From Flavobacteriaceae bacterium (GTDB lineage: Bacteria > Bacteroidota > Bacteroidia > Flavobacteriales > Flavobacteriaceae), in assembly GCA_024640565.1 (NCBI GenBank), contig JAHEET010000001.1:244882-308881 (forward strand): DNA of 64,000 bases, read 5' to 3'. Within the stretch, counting starts at the first letter, position 1; every line of letters begins with the position of its first letter. Both the position numbers and the translations under genes were made by a program. Below are positions 8,108-16,828 of the stretch, in pieces. The notes beneath the pieces are model-generated. The model was given only the letters and a program-made list of their open reading frames with translations, ran no database searches and had not been told where the DNA came from.

Positions 8108-9160
8108 ATGGCCTTACTATCAATCTCTTTATTAGAAGCATTTTTCAAAAAGGAGAAAGAGACCGCATTATTTGGAAGATGGATTCGGTTTTCGGACATC
8201 GCGCCATTAATTCATACATACGAAAAATACACAACTGTAAAACAAATTGGTCTTTCTGAGCAACAAAGACCTATCTACAGTATTCAATTAGGAACCGGAA
8301 AAAAGAAAATACTTGTATGGAGTCAAATGCATGGAAATGAAAGCACAGGTACCAAGTCTATTTTTGATCTTTTAAATACCCTAACACAATCCTCAGAGGC
8401 GTGTGTTCAGCAAATTTTAAATACCTGTACACTGCAAATTATTCCAATGTTGAATCCTGATGGTGCAGAAGTTTACACAAGAGTAAATTCTAAAAAAATT
8501 GATTTAAATAGAGATGCTGTAGCTCGCACTGCTATTGAGAGCAAGATTTTAAGACATACATTGGATAGCTTTCAGCCAGATTTCTGTTTCAATTTGCACG
8601 ATCAGCGAACAATCTTTGGAGTAGAAGGAACTTCAAAACCTGCCACGATCTCTTTTTTAGCGCCTTCAGAAGATGTAAACAGAACCCTAACGGCGGGTAG
8701 AAAACAAACAATGAACATTATTGTTGCAATGAACAATTTGTTACAGAAAGTTATTCCCAACGGTGTTGGACGGTATACCGATGAATTTTACCCAACTGCT
8801 ACAGGTGATAATTTTCAAAAATTGGGATACAATACGATTTTAATTGAAGCAGGGCATTATCCCGATGATTATGAACGGGAAATAACAAGGAAATACCACT
8901 TTTATGCATTATTACAAGGCATACACCACATTGTTTCAAATGATGATTATGCTGTGTATAAGCCTTATTTTGACATTCCCAATAATATTAAAAATTTCTA
9001 CGACGTGGTCCATAGATACCCAAATCAAAACAGAAGTTGCGATGCCTATCAATATGAAGAAAAAATTATCAAGAATACATTGGTCTTCGATCTTCAAAAA
9101 GTAGCGGAAAAACAGATTGAAAATCCACTTTCACATAACGAAATCCTTTTCGAAGCATAA
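8108..9160 (+). CDS. M14 family zinc carboxypeptidase-like protein
   Basis: A 350-residue metallo-carboxypeptidase-like protein. The first zinc motif is HGNES near residue 74 (His and Glu ligands). The substrate-binding region is MLNPDGAEVYTRVNSKKIDLNR. The third ligand His is in NLHDQR near residue 162. The likely catalytic Glu is in ILIEAGHYPDDYE. There is no signal peptide, so a cytoplasmic peptidase is likely. ATG 8108 is chosen over a TTG 36 bases upstream because a consensus promoter overlaps that TTG. It stands alone, 84 bases before an Lrp-type regulator on the same strand, and may be co-regulated with it. Substrate unknown. Confidence 0.85.
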   Translation: MALLSISLLEAFFKKEKETALFGRWIRFSDIAPLIHTYEKYTTVKQIGLSEQQRPIYSIQLGTGKKKILVWSQMHGNESTGTKSIFDLLNTLTQSSEACVQQILNTCTLQIIPMLNPDGAEVYTRVNSKKIDLNRDAVARTAIESKILRHTLDSFQPDFCFNLHDQRTIFGVEGTSKPATISFLAPSEDVNRTLTAGRKQTMNIIVAMNNLLQKVIPNGVGRYTDEFYPTATGDNFQKLGYNTILIEAGHYPDDYEREITRKYHFYALLQGIHHIVSNDDYAVYKPYFDIPNNIKNFYDVVHRYPNQNRSCDAYQYEEKIIKNTLVFDLQKVAEKQIENPLSHNEILFEA

Positions 9161-9210
9161 TTTATTTAAATATTTATCATCATTTTAGTGATTTTTGTAA
9201 ATTAAATTCA

Positions 9211-9218
9211 TATTTTTG
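9211..9218 (+). promoter_or_regulatory. Putative -7 box of the Lrp/AsnC gene
   Basis: TATTTTTG, an exact TAnnTTTG, 26 bases before the ATG at 9245. There is no TTG at the standard -33 spacing, so the assignment rests on the -7 box alone. Confidence 0.5.
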
Positions 9219-9244
9219 TGTTTATAAGTGAATTATACGTAATT

Positions 9245-9724
9245 ATGAAAAAATACATGCTAGATGAAATTGATCATCAAATTTTAGACATTTTAATTGA
9301 AAACGCAAGAACTCCGTTTACTGACATCGCTAAAAAGCTTTTGGTATCTGCTGGAACCATTCACGTGCGTGTCAAAAAGATGGAAGATGAAGGAATCATA
9401 CAAGGTTCTACACTTACACTTAACTACGAAAAGATGGGGTATTCATTTATAGCACATGTAGGAATCTTTTTAGATAAAACTTCGATGACACAAACTGTAA
9501 TTGAAGATTTACGTAAAATTCCAAATGTAACAGTTGCCTATGTAGTAGCAGGTATGTACAATATATTTTGCAAAGTAAGAGCCAAAGGAACTAGCGATGC
9601 GAAAGATATTATTTATGCCATTGATGAAATTCCTGGTGTAAATAGAACAGAAACCATGATTGCATTGGAGGAAAGTATCAATGACAAAAAACGAATGATG
9701 CACGCAATTTTTAAAGAATTGTAA
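9245..9724 (+). CDS. Lrp/AsnC family transcriptional regulator
   Basis: A 159-residue regulator of amino-acid metabolism type. The N-terminal helix-turn-helix is LDEIDHQILDILIENARTPF followed by DIAKKLLVSAGTIHVRVKKMEDEGII. A RAM (ligand-binding) domain covers about residues 70-150, with the family GMYNIFCKVRAKG stretch and a Gly-rich turn near IPGV. The start is ATG 9245, which gives the family N-terminus MKKYMLDEID. A strong terminator follows, so it is transcribed alone. The next gene is an E1 2-oxoacid dehydrogenase; Lrp proteins often control branched-chain amino-acid genes, so that gene is an inferred target. Confidence 0.92.
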   Translation: MKKYMLDEIDHQILDILIENARTPFTDIAKKLLVSAGTIHVRVKKMEDEGIIQGSTLTLNYEKMGYSFIAHVGIFLDKTSMTQTVIEDLRKIPNVTVAYVVAGMYNIFCKVRAKGTSDAKDIIYAIDEIPGVNRTETMIALEESINDKKRMMHAIFKEL

Positions 9725-9746
9725 AAATAGTACTATATTTTTTATG

Positions 9747-9775
9747 AAATCCTCATCTTTTGATGGGGATTTTTT
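9747..9775 (+). terminator. Rho-independent terminator of the Lrp gene
   Basis: An 11-base-pair stem with one G-T pair (9747-9757 with 9762-9772), loop TTTT, and a run of T. The stop codon of the Lrp gene is 23 bases upstream. Confidence 0.82.
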
Positions 9776-9799
9776 ATGTTTGTATATAAACAATAAGAA

Positions 9800-11788
9800 A
9801 TGTCTCCATCGATTCGCTATCTACAACACCACTTGTCACAAGAAAACTTGCTTACACTTTATCGAAATATGCTGAAGCCTCGTTTAATAGAGGAAAAAAT
9901 GTTGATTTTACTGCGCCAAGGAAAAATTTCAAAATGGTTTTCGGGTATTGGTCAAGAGGCAATTGCTGTTGGTGTGACAATGGTCTTAAAAAAAGAGGAG
10001 TATATTTTGCCAATGCACCGAAACTTGGGTGTTTTTACTACCAGGGGAATTCCACTTTCCCGACTTTTCTCTCAATGGCAAGGAAAAATGAATGGTTTTA
10101 CCAAAGGAAGAGATCGCAGTTTTCATTTTGGTACTCAAACCTATAAGATTGTTGGAATGATTTCTCATTTAGGCCCTCAATTTGGCGTAGCAAATGGTAT
10201 TGCATTGGCCAATAAAATAAAAGGAATCAAAGAAGTTTGTGCTGTATTTACCGGAGATGGAGGTACTAGCGAAGGCGATTTTCATGAGGCTTTAAATGTG
10301 GCTTCAGTATGGAATTTGCCCGTCTTATTCTGTATTGAAAACAACGGGTATGGACTTTCAACCCCTACTAAAGAACAGTTCAATTGCAAAAACCTTGCAG
10401 ATAAAGGAATTGGGTATGGTATGGAGAGTCATCTTATCGAAGGGAACAACATTCTTGAAGTCTACCAAAAAGTTTCTGAAATTGCCGAAAGTGTTCGAGA
10501 AAATCCAAGACCCATTTTAATCGAATTTAAAACATTTCGTCTTCGTGGACATGAAGAGGCGAGTGGTACCAAATACGTTCCAAAAGAGTTATTGGAACTC
10601 TGGCAAGCCAAAGATCCAATTTCAAATTTTGAGCAATACTTGTTGAAGACCGCCGTTTTAACGAATGAAATTATCGACCAATACACTTTAGACATAAAAA
10701 AAGAAATAAATGCTCATTTAGAAGTTGCCTTTGAAGAAGAAAAAATTATTCCAAATGTAGCATCAGAACTAGAAGATGTTTATAAAACATTTAACTACAA
10801 AGCAATTGTTCCTGCTGAGAAAAAGAAAAAGATTCGATTTGTAGATGCAATTTCTGATGGACTCCGCCAATCAATGGAAAAATATAATGACTTGGTAATT
10901 ATGGGGCAAGATGTTGCAGCATATGGAGGTGTTTTTAAAGTTACAGATGGATTTGTAGCTCAATTTGGCAAAGCGCGAGTCCGGAATACCCCCATTTGCG
11001 AATCTGCAATTGTAGCAGCTGCCTATGGTTTGTCTGTAAATGGCATGAAAGCAGTTATGGAAATGCAATTTGCCGATTTTGTTTCATCTGGCTTTAATCC
11101 GATTGTAAATTTATTGGCAAAATCACATTATCGCTGGGGCGAAAAAGCAGCCGTAGTTATTAGAATGCCTTGTGGAGCAGGAGTAGGAGCGGGACCTTTC
11201 CACAGTCAAACAAACGAAGCTTGGTTTACGAAGACACCTGGATTAAAAGTAGTGTATCCTGCATTTCCACAAGATGCAAAAGGCTTATTAGCTGCTGCTA
11301 TTGACGACCCAAACCCTGTTTTATTCTTTGAGCACAAAGGACTTTACCGTTCCATATATCAAGAAGTAAGTGAGAACCATTTTACCCTTGAAATAGGGAA
11401 AGCAAATCAGTTGAAAACGGGCGCACATATTTCAATAATAACTTATGGTGCAGGCGTGCATTGGGCTTTAGAAACGCTTGCGAAAAACCCTCTAATTTCA
11501 GCAGATTTAATTGATTTAAGAACATTACAACCGCTTGATATTGAGACCATATATCGCTCTGTAAAAAAAACTGGGAAAGCTATTGTTTTGCAGGAAGATT
11601 CTCTTTTTGGAGGTATTTCAAGTGACATTTCTGCATTGATAACAGAAAATTGTTTTCATTATTTAGATGCTCCAGTAAAACGGGTCGGGAGTTTAGAAAC
11701 TCCAATTCCATTTCAAGGAGATTTAGAAAATCAATATTTGGCAAAAAATAGTTTTGAAAATGATTTAAAAGCTCTTTTAAATTATTAA
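9800..11788 (+). CDS. 2-oxoacid dehydrogenase E1, fused alpha and beta subunits
   Basis: A 662-residue thiamine-diphosphate enzyme that decarboxylates a 2-oxoacid and passes the acyl group to the E2 lipoyl domain. The alpha part (about 1-330) has the thiamine-diphosphate motif GDGGTSEGDFHEA near residue 153, ending in IENNGYGLSTP. The beta part begins near residue 342 (KIRFVDAISDGLRQSMEK) and runs through GQDVAAYGG, FHSQTNEAW and a transketolase C-terminal domain. Fused alpha-beta E1 is common in Bacteroidota and is usually assigned to the branched-chain complex, but pyruvate cannot be excluded. No E2 or E3 gene is nearby. The Lrp neighbour favours a link with branched-chain amino acids. Confidence 0.88.
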   Translation: MSPSIRYLQHHLSQENLLTLYRNMLKPRLIEEKMLILLRQGKISKWFSGIGQEAIAVGVTMVLKKEEYILPMHRNLGVFTTRGIPLSRLFSQWQGKMNGFTKGRDRSFHFGTQTYKIVGMISHLGPQFGVANGIALANKIKGIKEVCAVFTGDGGTSEGDFHEALNVASVWNLPVLFCIENNGYGLSTPTKEQFNCKNLADKGIGYGMESHLIEGNNILEVYQKVSEIAESVRENPRPILIEFKTFRLRGHEEASGTKYVPKELLELWQAKDPISNFEQYLLKTAVLTNEIIDQYTLDIKKEINAHLEVAFEEEKIIPNVASELEDVYKTFNYKAIVPAEKKKKIRFVDAISDGLRQSMEKYNDLVIMGQDVAAYGGVFKVTDGFVAQFGKARVRNTPICESAIVAAAYGLSVNGMKAVMEMQFADFVSSGFNPIVNLLAKSHYRWGEKAAVVIRMPCGAGVGAGPFHSQTNEAWFTKTPGLKVVYPAFPQDAKGLLAAAIDDPNPVLFFEHKGLYRSIYQEVSENHFTLEIGKANQLKTGAHISIITYGAGVHWALETLAKNPLISADLIDLRTLQPLDIETIYRSVKKTGKAIVLQEDSLFGGISSDISALITENCFHYLDAPVKRVGSLETPIPFQGDLENQYLAKNSFENDLKALLNY

Positions 11789-11822
11789 AAAAAAAGTATA
11801 TATTTAGGACAAATTAGAAGGA

Positions 11823-12830
11823 ATGATTAACAAACAATTTATATTAAAAAAGCGACCAATTGGGGCCCCAGATGAAACGACTTGGGAATTTCAAGAAAAT
11901 GAAGTTCCAGCATTAGAAGAAGGGGAAATATTAGTACAACAGCACTATATTTCGTTGGATCCTGCAATGCGTGGTTGGATGAATGATACAAAATCTTATA
12001 TACAGCCAGTAGGGATTGGAGATGTAATGCGAGCAGGCTCTATTGGTAAAGTAATTGCCACCAATAACAATCCGAAATTTGAAATTGGAGATTGTGTAAC
12101 TAGTTGGGGTGGTGTGCAACAATATGCCATTGGAAATGGTGATGGCTGGTACAAAGTAGATGAGCGTTTGGCACCCATGCCCATGTATTTAGGAACGTTG
12201 GGAATGCCTGGAATGACTGCTTATTTTGGAATTACCCAAGTGGGGAAGATCAAAGAAGGAGATATTGTATTGGTTTCCGGAGCTGCCGGTGCTGTTGGAA
12301 GTATTGTTGGGCAAATTGCTAAAATCAAAGGATGTACTGTCATTGGGATTGCGGGTGGACAAGAAAAATGTGAGTACCTAAAAAACGAGTTGGGTTTTGA
12401 CGAGGCAATTGATTACAAATCAGAAAATATTTATACAGCATTGAAAAGGAAGTGTCCCAAAGGCATCGATGTTTATTTTGATAATGTAGGGGGACTTATC
12501 TTAGACGCCGCGTTAAGCAAACTTAGGATGCATGCACGGGTTGTGATTTGTGGAGCAATTTCACAATACAACAACAAACATAAAATTAATGGACCTAGCA
12601 ATTATTTATCGCTCTTAGTTACCCGTTCTACAATGCAAGGAATGGTTGTAATGGACTATACTAAAGACTTTGCCACTGCTGCAAAAGAAATGGGAACTTG
12701 GATGAAAGAAGGAAAACTAAAGTCACGTGAAGCTATTTATGAAGGTATTGAAAATTTTAAAGAAACCTATGAAAGACTTTTTTCGGGTGATAAAAAAGGT
12801 AAATTAGTATTGAAAGTAATTGAAGACTAA
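11823..12830 (+). CDS. NADPH-dependent zinc-free medium-chain reductase (CurA/leukotriene B4 dehydrogenase type)
   Basis: A 335-residue oxidoreductase that reduces alpha,beta-unsaturated ketones or aldehydes with NADPH. The N-terminal segment KRPIGAPDE...ISLDPAMRGWMND is characteristic of the CurA/PTGR group. The nucleotide site is GAAGAVGSIVGQIAKIKGC near residue 155. No zinc-ligand cysteines are present. The start MINKQFILKKRP fits the family. It follows the E1 gene by 34 bases without an intervening terminator and may be read from the same transcript. Its own terminator is buried in the convergent gene. Physiological substrate unknown; detoxification of reactive enones is the usual view. 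Confidence 0.9.
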   Translation: MINKQFILKKRPIGAPDETTWEFQENEVPALEEGEILVQQHYISLDPAMRGWMNDTKSYIQPVGIGDVMRAGSIGKVIATNNNPKFEIGDCVTSWGGVQQYAIGNGDGWYKVDERLAPMPMYLGTLGMPGMTAYFGITQVGKIKEGDIVLVSGAAGAVGSIVGQIAKIKGCTVIGIAGGQEKCEYLKNELGFDEAIDYKSENIYTALKRKCPKGIDVYFDNVGGLILDAALSKLRMHARVVICGAISQYNNKHKINGPSNYLSLLVTRSTMQGMVVMDYTKDFATAAKEMGTWMKEGKLKSREAIYEGIENFKETYERLFSGDKKGKLVLKVIED

Positions 12831-12834
12831 TGAT

Positions 12835-13539
12835 TTATACGATTGGATTTTTCCAGTCAAACTTTCTAAAAAGCGAATTCCAATCCTCTGGGAATTCGCT
12901 TTTTAGATTTAGGTCTTTGTTTGTAAACGGGTGTTTGAAGTTCAAATGGCCTGCATGTAAGAAGAGATTCTTCCAACCAAAATTCGTATCAAACATAAGG
13001 TCATGATTCTTATCTCCATATTTTGCATCACCAATTAATGGGTGGCTAATTTTAAGTGTATGCGCTCTTAATTGATGCGTTCTACCAGTTTTCGGTTCCA
13101 TTTCTACCAAACTATAGCGGGACGAATGGTAAGGTTTTACGGGAATATCAAGGGTAACTGTAGCCAGTGTTTTTAGGTGTGTTAAGGCTTCTTTATAGGA
13201 TTTCCCATCTTTTCCTTTGATAGGCGAATCTATAACTTTTGTTGTTGGGGCATGGCCACGAACAACTCCGTAATATATTTTTTGTATTTCTTTATTCGTA
13301 AAAAGCGCTTGAAATTTTGAAACATTTTCTGTCTGGTTTGTTAACAAGATAATTCCAGACGTTTTTCGATCCAATCGATGTATTGGATAATATCTTTCAC
13401 CAAATTGTAATTCTAATAATTGTAATAAAGATTTTTCATCCGATATATTTCTCGAAAGATAAGAGTGATGTACAACCACGTTGTTGGGTTTGTTTACACA
13501 GATACAGTAATCGTCCTTATAAATAATCTCTAATTTCAT
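12835..13539 (-). CDS. truC: RluA-family pseudouridine synthase, TruC-like
   Basis: A 234-residue enzyme that converts uridine to pseudouridine in RNA. The catalytic motif HRLDRKTSGIILL is near residue 54, with the catalytic Asp in RLD. The family motif GRTHQLRAH lies further on. The N-terminus (MKLEIIYKDDYCICVNKP, then VVHHSYLSR) resembles E. coli TruC, which modifies U65 of tRNA, and there is no S4 domain, as in TruC. The target is inferred from this resemblance. The last 40 codons contain the terminator hairpin of the convergent reductase gene, so transcripts of this gene could also end early. Confidence 0.82.
   Translation of the reverse strand: MKLEIIYKDDYCICVNKPNNVVVHHSYLSRNISDEKSLLQLLELQFGERYYPIHRLDRKTSGIILLTNQTENVSKFQALFTNKEIQKIYYGVVRGHAPTTKVIDSPIKGKDGKSYKEALTHLKTLATVTLDIPVKPYHSSRYSLVEMEPKTGRTHQLRAHTLKISHPLIGDAKYGDKNHDLMFDTNFGWKNLFLHAGHLNFKHPFTNKDLNLKSEFPEDWNSLFRKFDWKNPIV
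12868..12904. terminator. Terminator hairpin inside the 3' end of the convergent truC-like gene
   Basis: A perfect 14-base-pair inverted repeat (12868-12881 with 12891-12904) encloses a 9-base loop and has five T at its 3' end on both strands. On the plus strand it lies 38 bases after the reductase stop and fits a terminator. The same bases encode residues near the C-terminus of the minus-strand protein. Confidence 0.75.
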
Positions 13540-13778
13540 ACTTTATATTTTTGCTAAATTATAGAATAATTTCACAGTGTAGGTGTCAGAAGTATTTTTT
13601 ATCATTGCCAAACAATCACAATGTTGATTATAAATACTCTATTTAACATAATATAAATTATAGTACAATTGATATATACTCTAAAGTAAACTAATAAAAA
13701 ACATATTGATAAGTTGTATAATCGTATTATTGCCTAAAAAATTGAAATCGGGACGATTTAACTAGATCATTTTAGTTG

Positions 13779-13786
13779 TACATTTG
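13779..13786 (+). promoter_or_regulatory. Putative -7 box upstream of the DEAD-like gene
   Basis: TACATTTG, an exact TAnnTTTG, 36 bases before the ATG at 13823. No TTG at -33. The remaining part of the 283-base gap (13540 onward) is very AT-rich and shows no other signal. Confidence 0.45.
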
Positions 13787-13822
13787 CTGTGCAATTTCAA
13801 ATAAAAACGATTTAGATTTCCT

Positions 13823-14434
13823 ATGGCTTTTAAAAAATTACATCCCACTATAAAAGAATTTTTGGAGCATCAAGCGATTGCAATTCCAACCCCTTTTCAA
13901 AAAGCAAGCATCCCTGTTATAAAAAGTGGCGCCAATATTTTTTGTACGGCTCCGGAAAACAGTGGAAAAACTACTGCATTGATTTTAACAACAATGCATA
14001 AATTGAAGTGTGAAGAAATTGGGACAGCTCCTAGAGCCATTGTAGTTGTAGAAAACAATAAAAAAGCAGCAACATTGTATGAGCGTTTTTTAAAGTTTAC
14101 AAGACGCACAGCCTTACGGGTCTATTTTGCTGATGAAAAAGCACATATTGACTTGCTAAAGTCAGAAATTTTTGAGGGCGTCGATGTGCTCATTGCTACG
14201 CCTAAAATGCTATACAAATTAATTTTAGCAGAAGGATTAAATACAACTCAAGTAAAACTATTTTGTATTGATGATGCAGATTTTTTAATCCAAAAATCAT
14301 TTTCAGCAGATATAATATCGGTTACACAAAGTATTCAAAAATGTCAGTTTGTAATGTATACTGAGAAAATGCATCCCTCCTTAAAGCGTTTTGAGGCTTA
14401 TTTTATGAGTCATTATAAAACAGTTACGTTATAA
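13823..14434 (+). CDS. Degenerate single-domain DEAD-box-like protein
   Basis: A 203-residue protein corresponding to the first RecA-like domain of a DEAD-box RNA helicase. A Q-motif-like IPTPFQKASIP is near residue 22. The P-loop is APENSGKTTAL near residue 49 (usual form AxTGSGKT). Motif Ib appears as IATPKML. Motif II is DDAD where DEAD is expected. The SAT motif is missing (FVMYTEKM in its place). The whole second helicase domain is absent and the gene ends cleanly with TAA, so this is not a simple frameshift in view. ATP binding is possible but unwinding is unlikely. It precedes a ThiE-like gene by 50 bases on the same strand. Confidence 0.75.
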   Translation: MAFKKLHPTIKEFLEHQAIAIPTPFQKASIPVIKSGANIFCTAPENSGKTTALILTTMHKLKCEEIGTAPRAIVVVENNKKAATLYERFLKFTRRTALRVYFADEKAHIDLLKSEIFEGVDVLIATPKMLYKLILAEGLNTTQVKLFCIDDADFLIQKSFSADIISVTQSIQKCQFVMYTEKMHPSLKRFEAYFMSHYKTVTL

Positions 14435-14484
14435 TATAGCATCGTGCAAAGCGAAGCAAACTAATTTCTATTATCCAACAGAAT

Positions 14485-15120
14485 ATGCCCATTCCAAAAT
14501 TACATTATATCTCAGAAGGAATTACTCCAAAAGAACATCTTAAAAACATTCAAAATGCTTGTACCGCTGGCGCCGAGTTAGTGCAATTATCTATGATAGA
14601 AGCTTCAGAAGCAACCCTTTTGAAAACGGCCACTGCAGCAAGAGATATCACTGCTCATTTTCAAACTAGATTGATGATTAACACGCATTATAAAATCGCA
14701 AAAACTATAAAAGCGGATGGTGTTCATTTAAACAATGTAGCCCCTTCAGCTAAAACTGTAAGAAAACACCTGTTCACCTGGCAGCTGATTGGGGGAACTG
14801 CAAATACCTTAGAGGATTGTGAAGCATTGTTGGCAGCAGATGTAGACTATATCAATTTAGGTCCGTTTAAGAGCGTTGAAAATGCGGATGCGAGTAATTT
14901 GGGAATCCAAGGCTATACCGAAATTTTGGAGGCTTTGAATACCACAACTCCCATTCTCGGTTTTGGAGGGATTACAACAGCAGATGTTACCTCGATTTTG
15001 AAAACTGGGATTTCTGGCATTGGTGTTTCAAAAGAAATCACGCAAAATTTTGACACGATCAAAAGATTCAATCAATTACTAGGAGCTTCATCAACAGACG
15101 AATTATGTCATCGGTTTTAA
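14485..15120 (+). CDS. Divergent ThiE/TenI-like TIM-barrel protein
   Basis: A 211-residue protein of the thiamine-phosphate synthase/TenI superfamily. The fold pattern is visible: ADGVHLNN near residue 75, VDYINLGPFKSV near residue 122, PILGFGGITTADVTSIL near residue 155, and SGIGVSKEI near residue 180. Several ThiE catalytic residues are missing: the usual QLRxK diphosphate-binding motif reads VQLSMIE, and the NDR motif reads INTHYK. True ThiE activity is therefore doubtful; a TenI-like or other role is possible. No other thiamine genes are in the window. It may form an operon with the DEAD-like gene before it. Confidence 0.7.
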   Translation: MPIPKLHYISEGITPKEHLKNIQNACTAGAELVQLSMIEASEATLLKTATAARDITAHFQTRLMINTHYKIAKTIKADGVHLNNVAPSAKTVRKHLFTWQLIGGTANTLEDCEALLAADVDYINLGPFKSVENADASNLGIQGYTEILEALNTTTPILGFGGITTADVTSILKTGISGIGVSKEITQNFDTIKRFNQLLGASSTDELCHRF

Positions 15121-15219
15121 AAAAAAATACATAAGCTACTTTTATTGTGCAACTAAAAATTTCCCCAAAAAAGATCTTGAATATAGGATGCTAAGGGCAT
15201 AAAAAAGTATCTTCGCGCC

Positions 15220-15999
15220 ATGTGGATGTATTTGGGTTTATGGGCAGCACTATTCTTGGGGTTGCATAATATTTGTAAGAAACATGCAGTACAAGGAAAT
15301 GCTGTTCTGCCGGTGCTTTTAGGGACTATTTTTTCAGGTTTTTTACTCCTACTCCCCCTATTCTTAATTTCTACCTTTGCAGCAAATTATGCGAAGCAAA
15401 TGGGCTTTTACATCACGCCCCTTCCCGCACCTATGCATGGGTATATTTTTATAAAATCGATATTGATGTCAGCATCTTGGATATTGGCATTTCAAGCATT
15501 AAAGCATTTGCCCATTACCATTGTAAGCCCAATACGTTCTGCGGGACCTTTTTTTACTTTTATAGGTGCTATTTTTATCTACAATGAGCGACCAAATTTC
15601 ATTCAGTGGTTTGGTTTTTTTGTCATTATTATTGCTGTTGTTTTGTACTCTAAAATTGGAAAAAAAGAAGGGATTAACTTCAAAAAAATAAATGGATTTT
15701 TGCCATAATTGGAGCCACTTTCTTGGGAGCCTCTAGTGGTCTGTATGATAAATTTCTAATCCAAAAATTACTCTTAAACCCACAAACGTTACAATTCTGG
15801 TTTTGTGGATATACGGTTTTAATTTTAACAATTATTCTTTCAATACTGTGGTTTCCATATAAAGAAAAACGAGCAAAATTTACATGGCGTTGGTCCATTA
15901 TTGCTGTTGGAATTTTATTGCAAACTGCAGATTATTTTTATTTCAAAGCACTTCAGGATCCAGCTGCATTAATTATGCTCTTATCAGCAATCAAAAGAA
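15220..15999 (+). pseudogene. Broken EamA/DMT-family transporter
   Basis: Together the two frames give most of a ten-helix drug/metabolite transporter. The first half (start MWMYLGLWAALFLGLHNICK, about 155 residues and five membrane segments) runs to an A7 tract at 15682-15688. There the frame shifts and reads to a stop at 15706. One extra A would restore the second half, which continues WIFAIIGATFLGASSGLYDK through DPAALIMLLSAIKR. From about 15995 the sequence no longer resembles an EamA protein, so the last two helices are also missing. The frame is open to 16160, but the final 50 codons are unrelated. The A7 shift could be a sequencing error; the missing end could not. Confidence 0.75.
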
Positions 16000-16002
16000 A
16001 AA

Positions 16003-16018
16003 TGTTCAAATATGAACA
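16003..16018. repeat. Inverted repeat TGTTCA-AATA-TGAACA at the end of EamA similarity
   Basis: A perfect 6-base inverted repeat with a 4-base spacer lies within ten bases of the point where the transporter similarity ends. It may mark a rearrangement junction or be chance. The following 200 bases up to the DUF6495 gene hold no gene I can support. Confidence 0.35.
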
Positions 16019-16218
16019 AATTATCATTATTTATCGTGTAATAAGAAGGCTTACGGGGAAGTTTAATACCATCTATTATGCGATTTTAGTCCAAATAATC
16101 CTATTTTCAGACAAAAATAATCTTTTAATAGGTGTGTTAAAAAGTAAAAACGGTGAATAGATTTTCTATGGGTTTTTTGTAAACCTATGTTTAGACGAAT
16201 GGTTATGGGAAATGAATA

Positions 16219-16686
16219 TTAAGAAATTAACTGATAGAAATATTCAAAAATCTCTCCTTTAGAAATATTGCTTCCTTTTTCAATTAAGTCAAACAATTCT
16301 GTATTTCTTTCCAATTTGTAAGGCTTACTCCCCTTAAAAATATCGACTGAATTATCCATTGGGTTTTGCATCAGCCACTCAAACCCTTGCTGTTCAAGTA
16401 AGTTAATATCCCAATTTACTTTAATGGCAATTCTATGAATCTCCGCTGCTTCACATTTAAAAAGATTCGCAGTTGTTTCCGAAAAATGTTCTAAATATTG
16501 AGTCTTTGTGAGTACGTCATCCCAAACAACATCTGAAAAAATATTCATTTCATCTATTGCCAACTTAGGATTATCTTCTTTTATTTGAATCCATTCTTTT
16601 GCATCTATGCGCTGCGTTGCTAAAAAGCGCGCAAACTCACTGTGTAAGGATTCAAATTGTTCTTTGGTTAATTGTCTGTACTTCAT
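16219..16686 (-). CDS. DUF6495 family protein
   Basis: A 155-residue cytoplasmic protein with the N-terminus MKYRQLTKEQFESLHSEFARF that I recognise from a small conserved Bacteroidota family now called DUF6495. It is rich in acidic and aromatic residues, without signal peptide, membrane helix or catalytic motif. ATG 16686 is chosen over one 24 bases upstream because it gives the conserved N-terminus. It lies downstream of the ribosomal-protein operon on the same strand, beyond that operon's terminator. Function unknown. Confidence 0.7.
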   Translation of the reverse strand: MKYRQLTKEQFESLHSEFARFLATQRIDAKEWIQIKEDNPKLAIDEMNIFSDVVWDDVLTKTQYLEHFSETTANLFKCEAAEIHRIAIKVNWDINLLEQQGFEWLMQNPMDNSVDIFKGSKPYKLERNTELFDLIEKGSNISKGEIFEYFYQLIS

Positions 16687-16771
16687 TTTTGTGATTGTTA
16701 AATAGTGCAAAGGGTCATCGTTTCCCCCATACTTTCAAAAATAGTTTAATAATTGGGATTGGCACAAATGC

Positions 16772-16805
16772 AAACAAAAAAGCTCGTTATTTCTAACGAG
16801 CTTTT
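16772..16805 (-). terminator. Terminator of the rpsF-rpsR-rplI operon
   Basis: A 12-base-pair perfect stem (16778-16789 with 16794-16805) and a TTTC loop (as read on plus), followed on the minus strand by T-rich sequence. It lies 24 bases after the rplI stop. Confidence 0.85.
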
Positions 16806-16828
16806 AAAAAATTATTGAAAGTTGTCAA

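Noticed and set aside
11810..11822. AGAAGGA before the CurA-like reductase ATG as a Shine-Dalgarno site
   Set aside because: It abuts the ATG with no spacing, and Bacteroidota generally do not use such sites.
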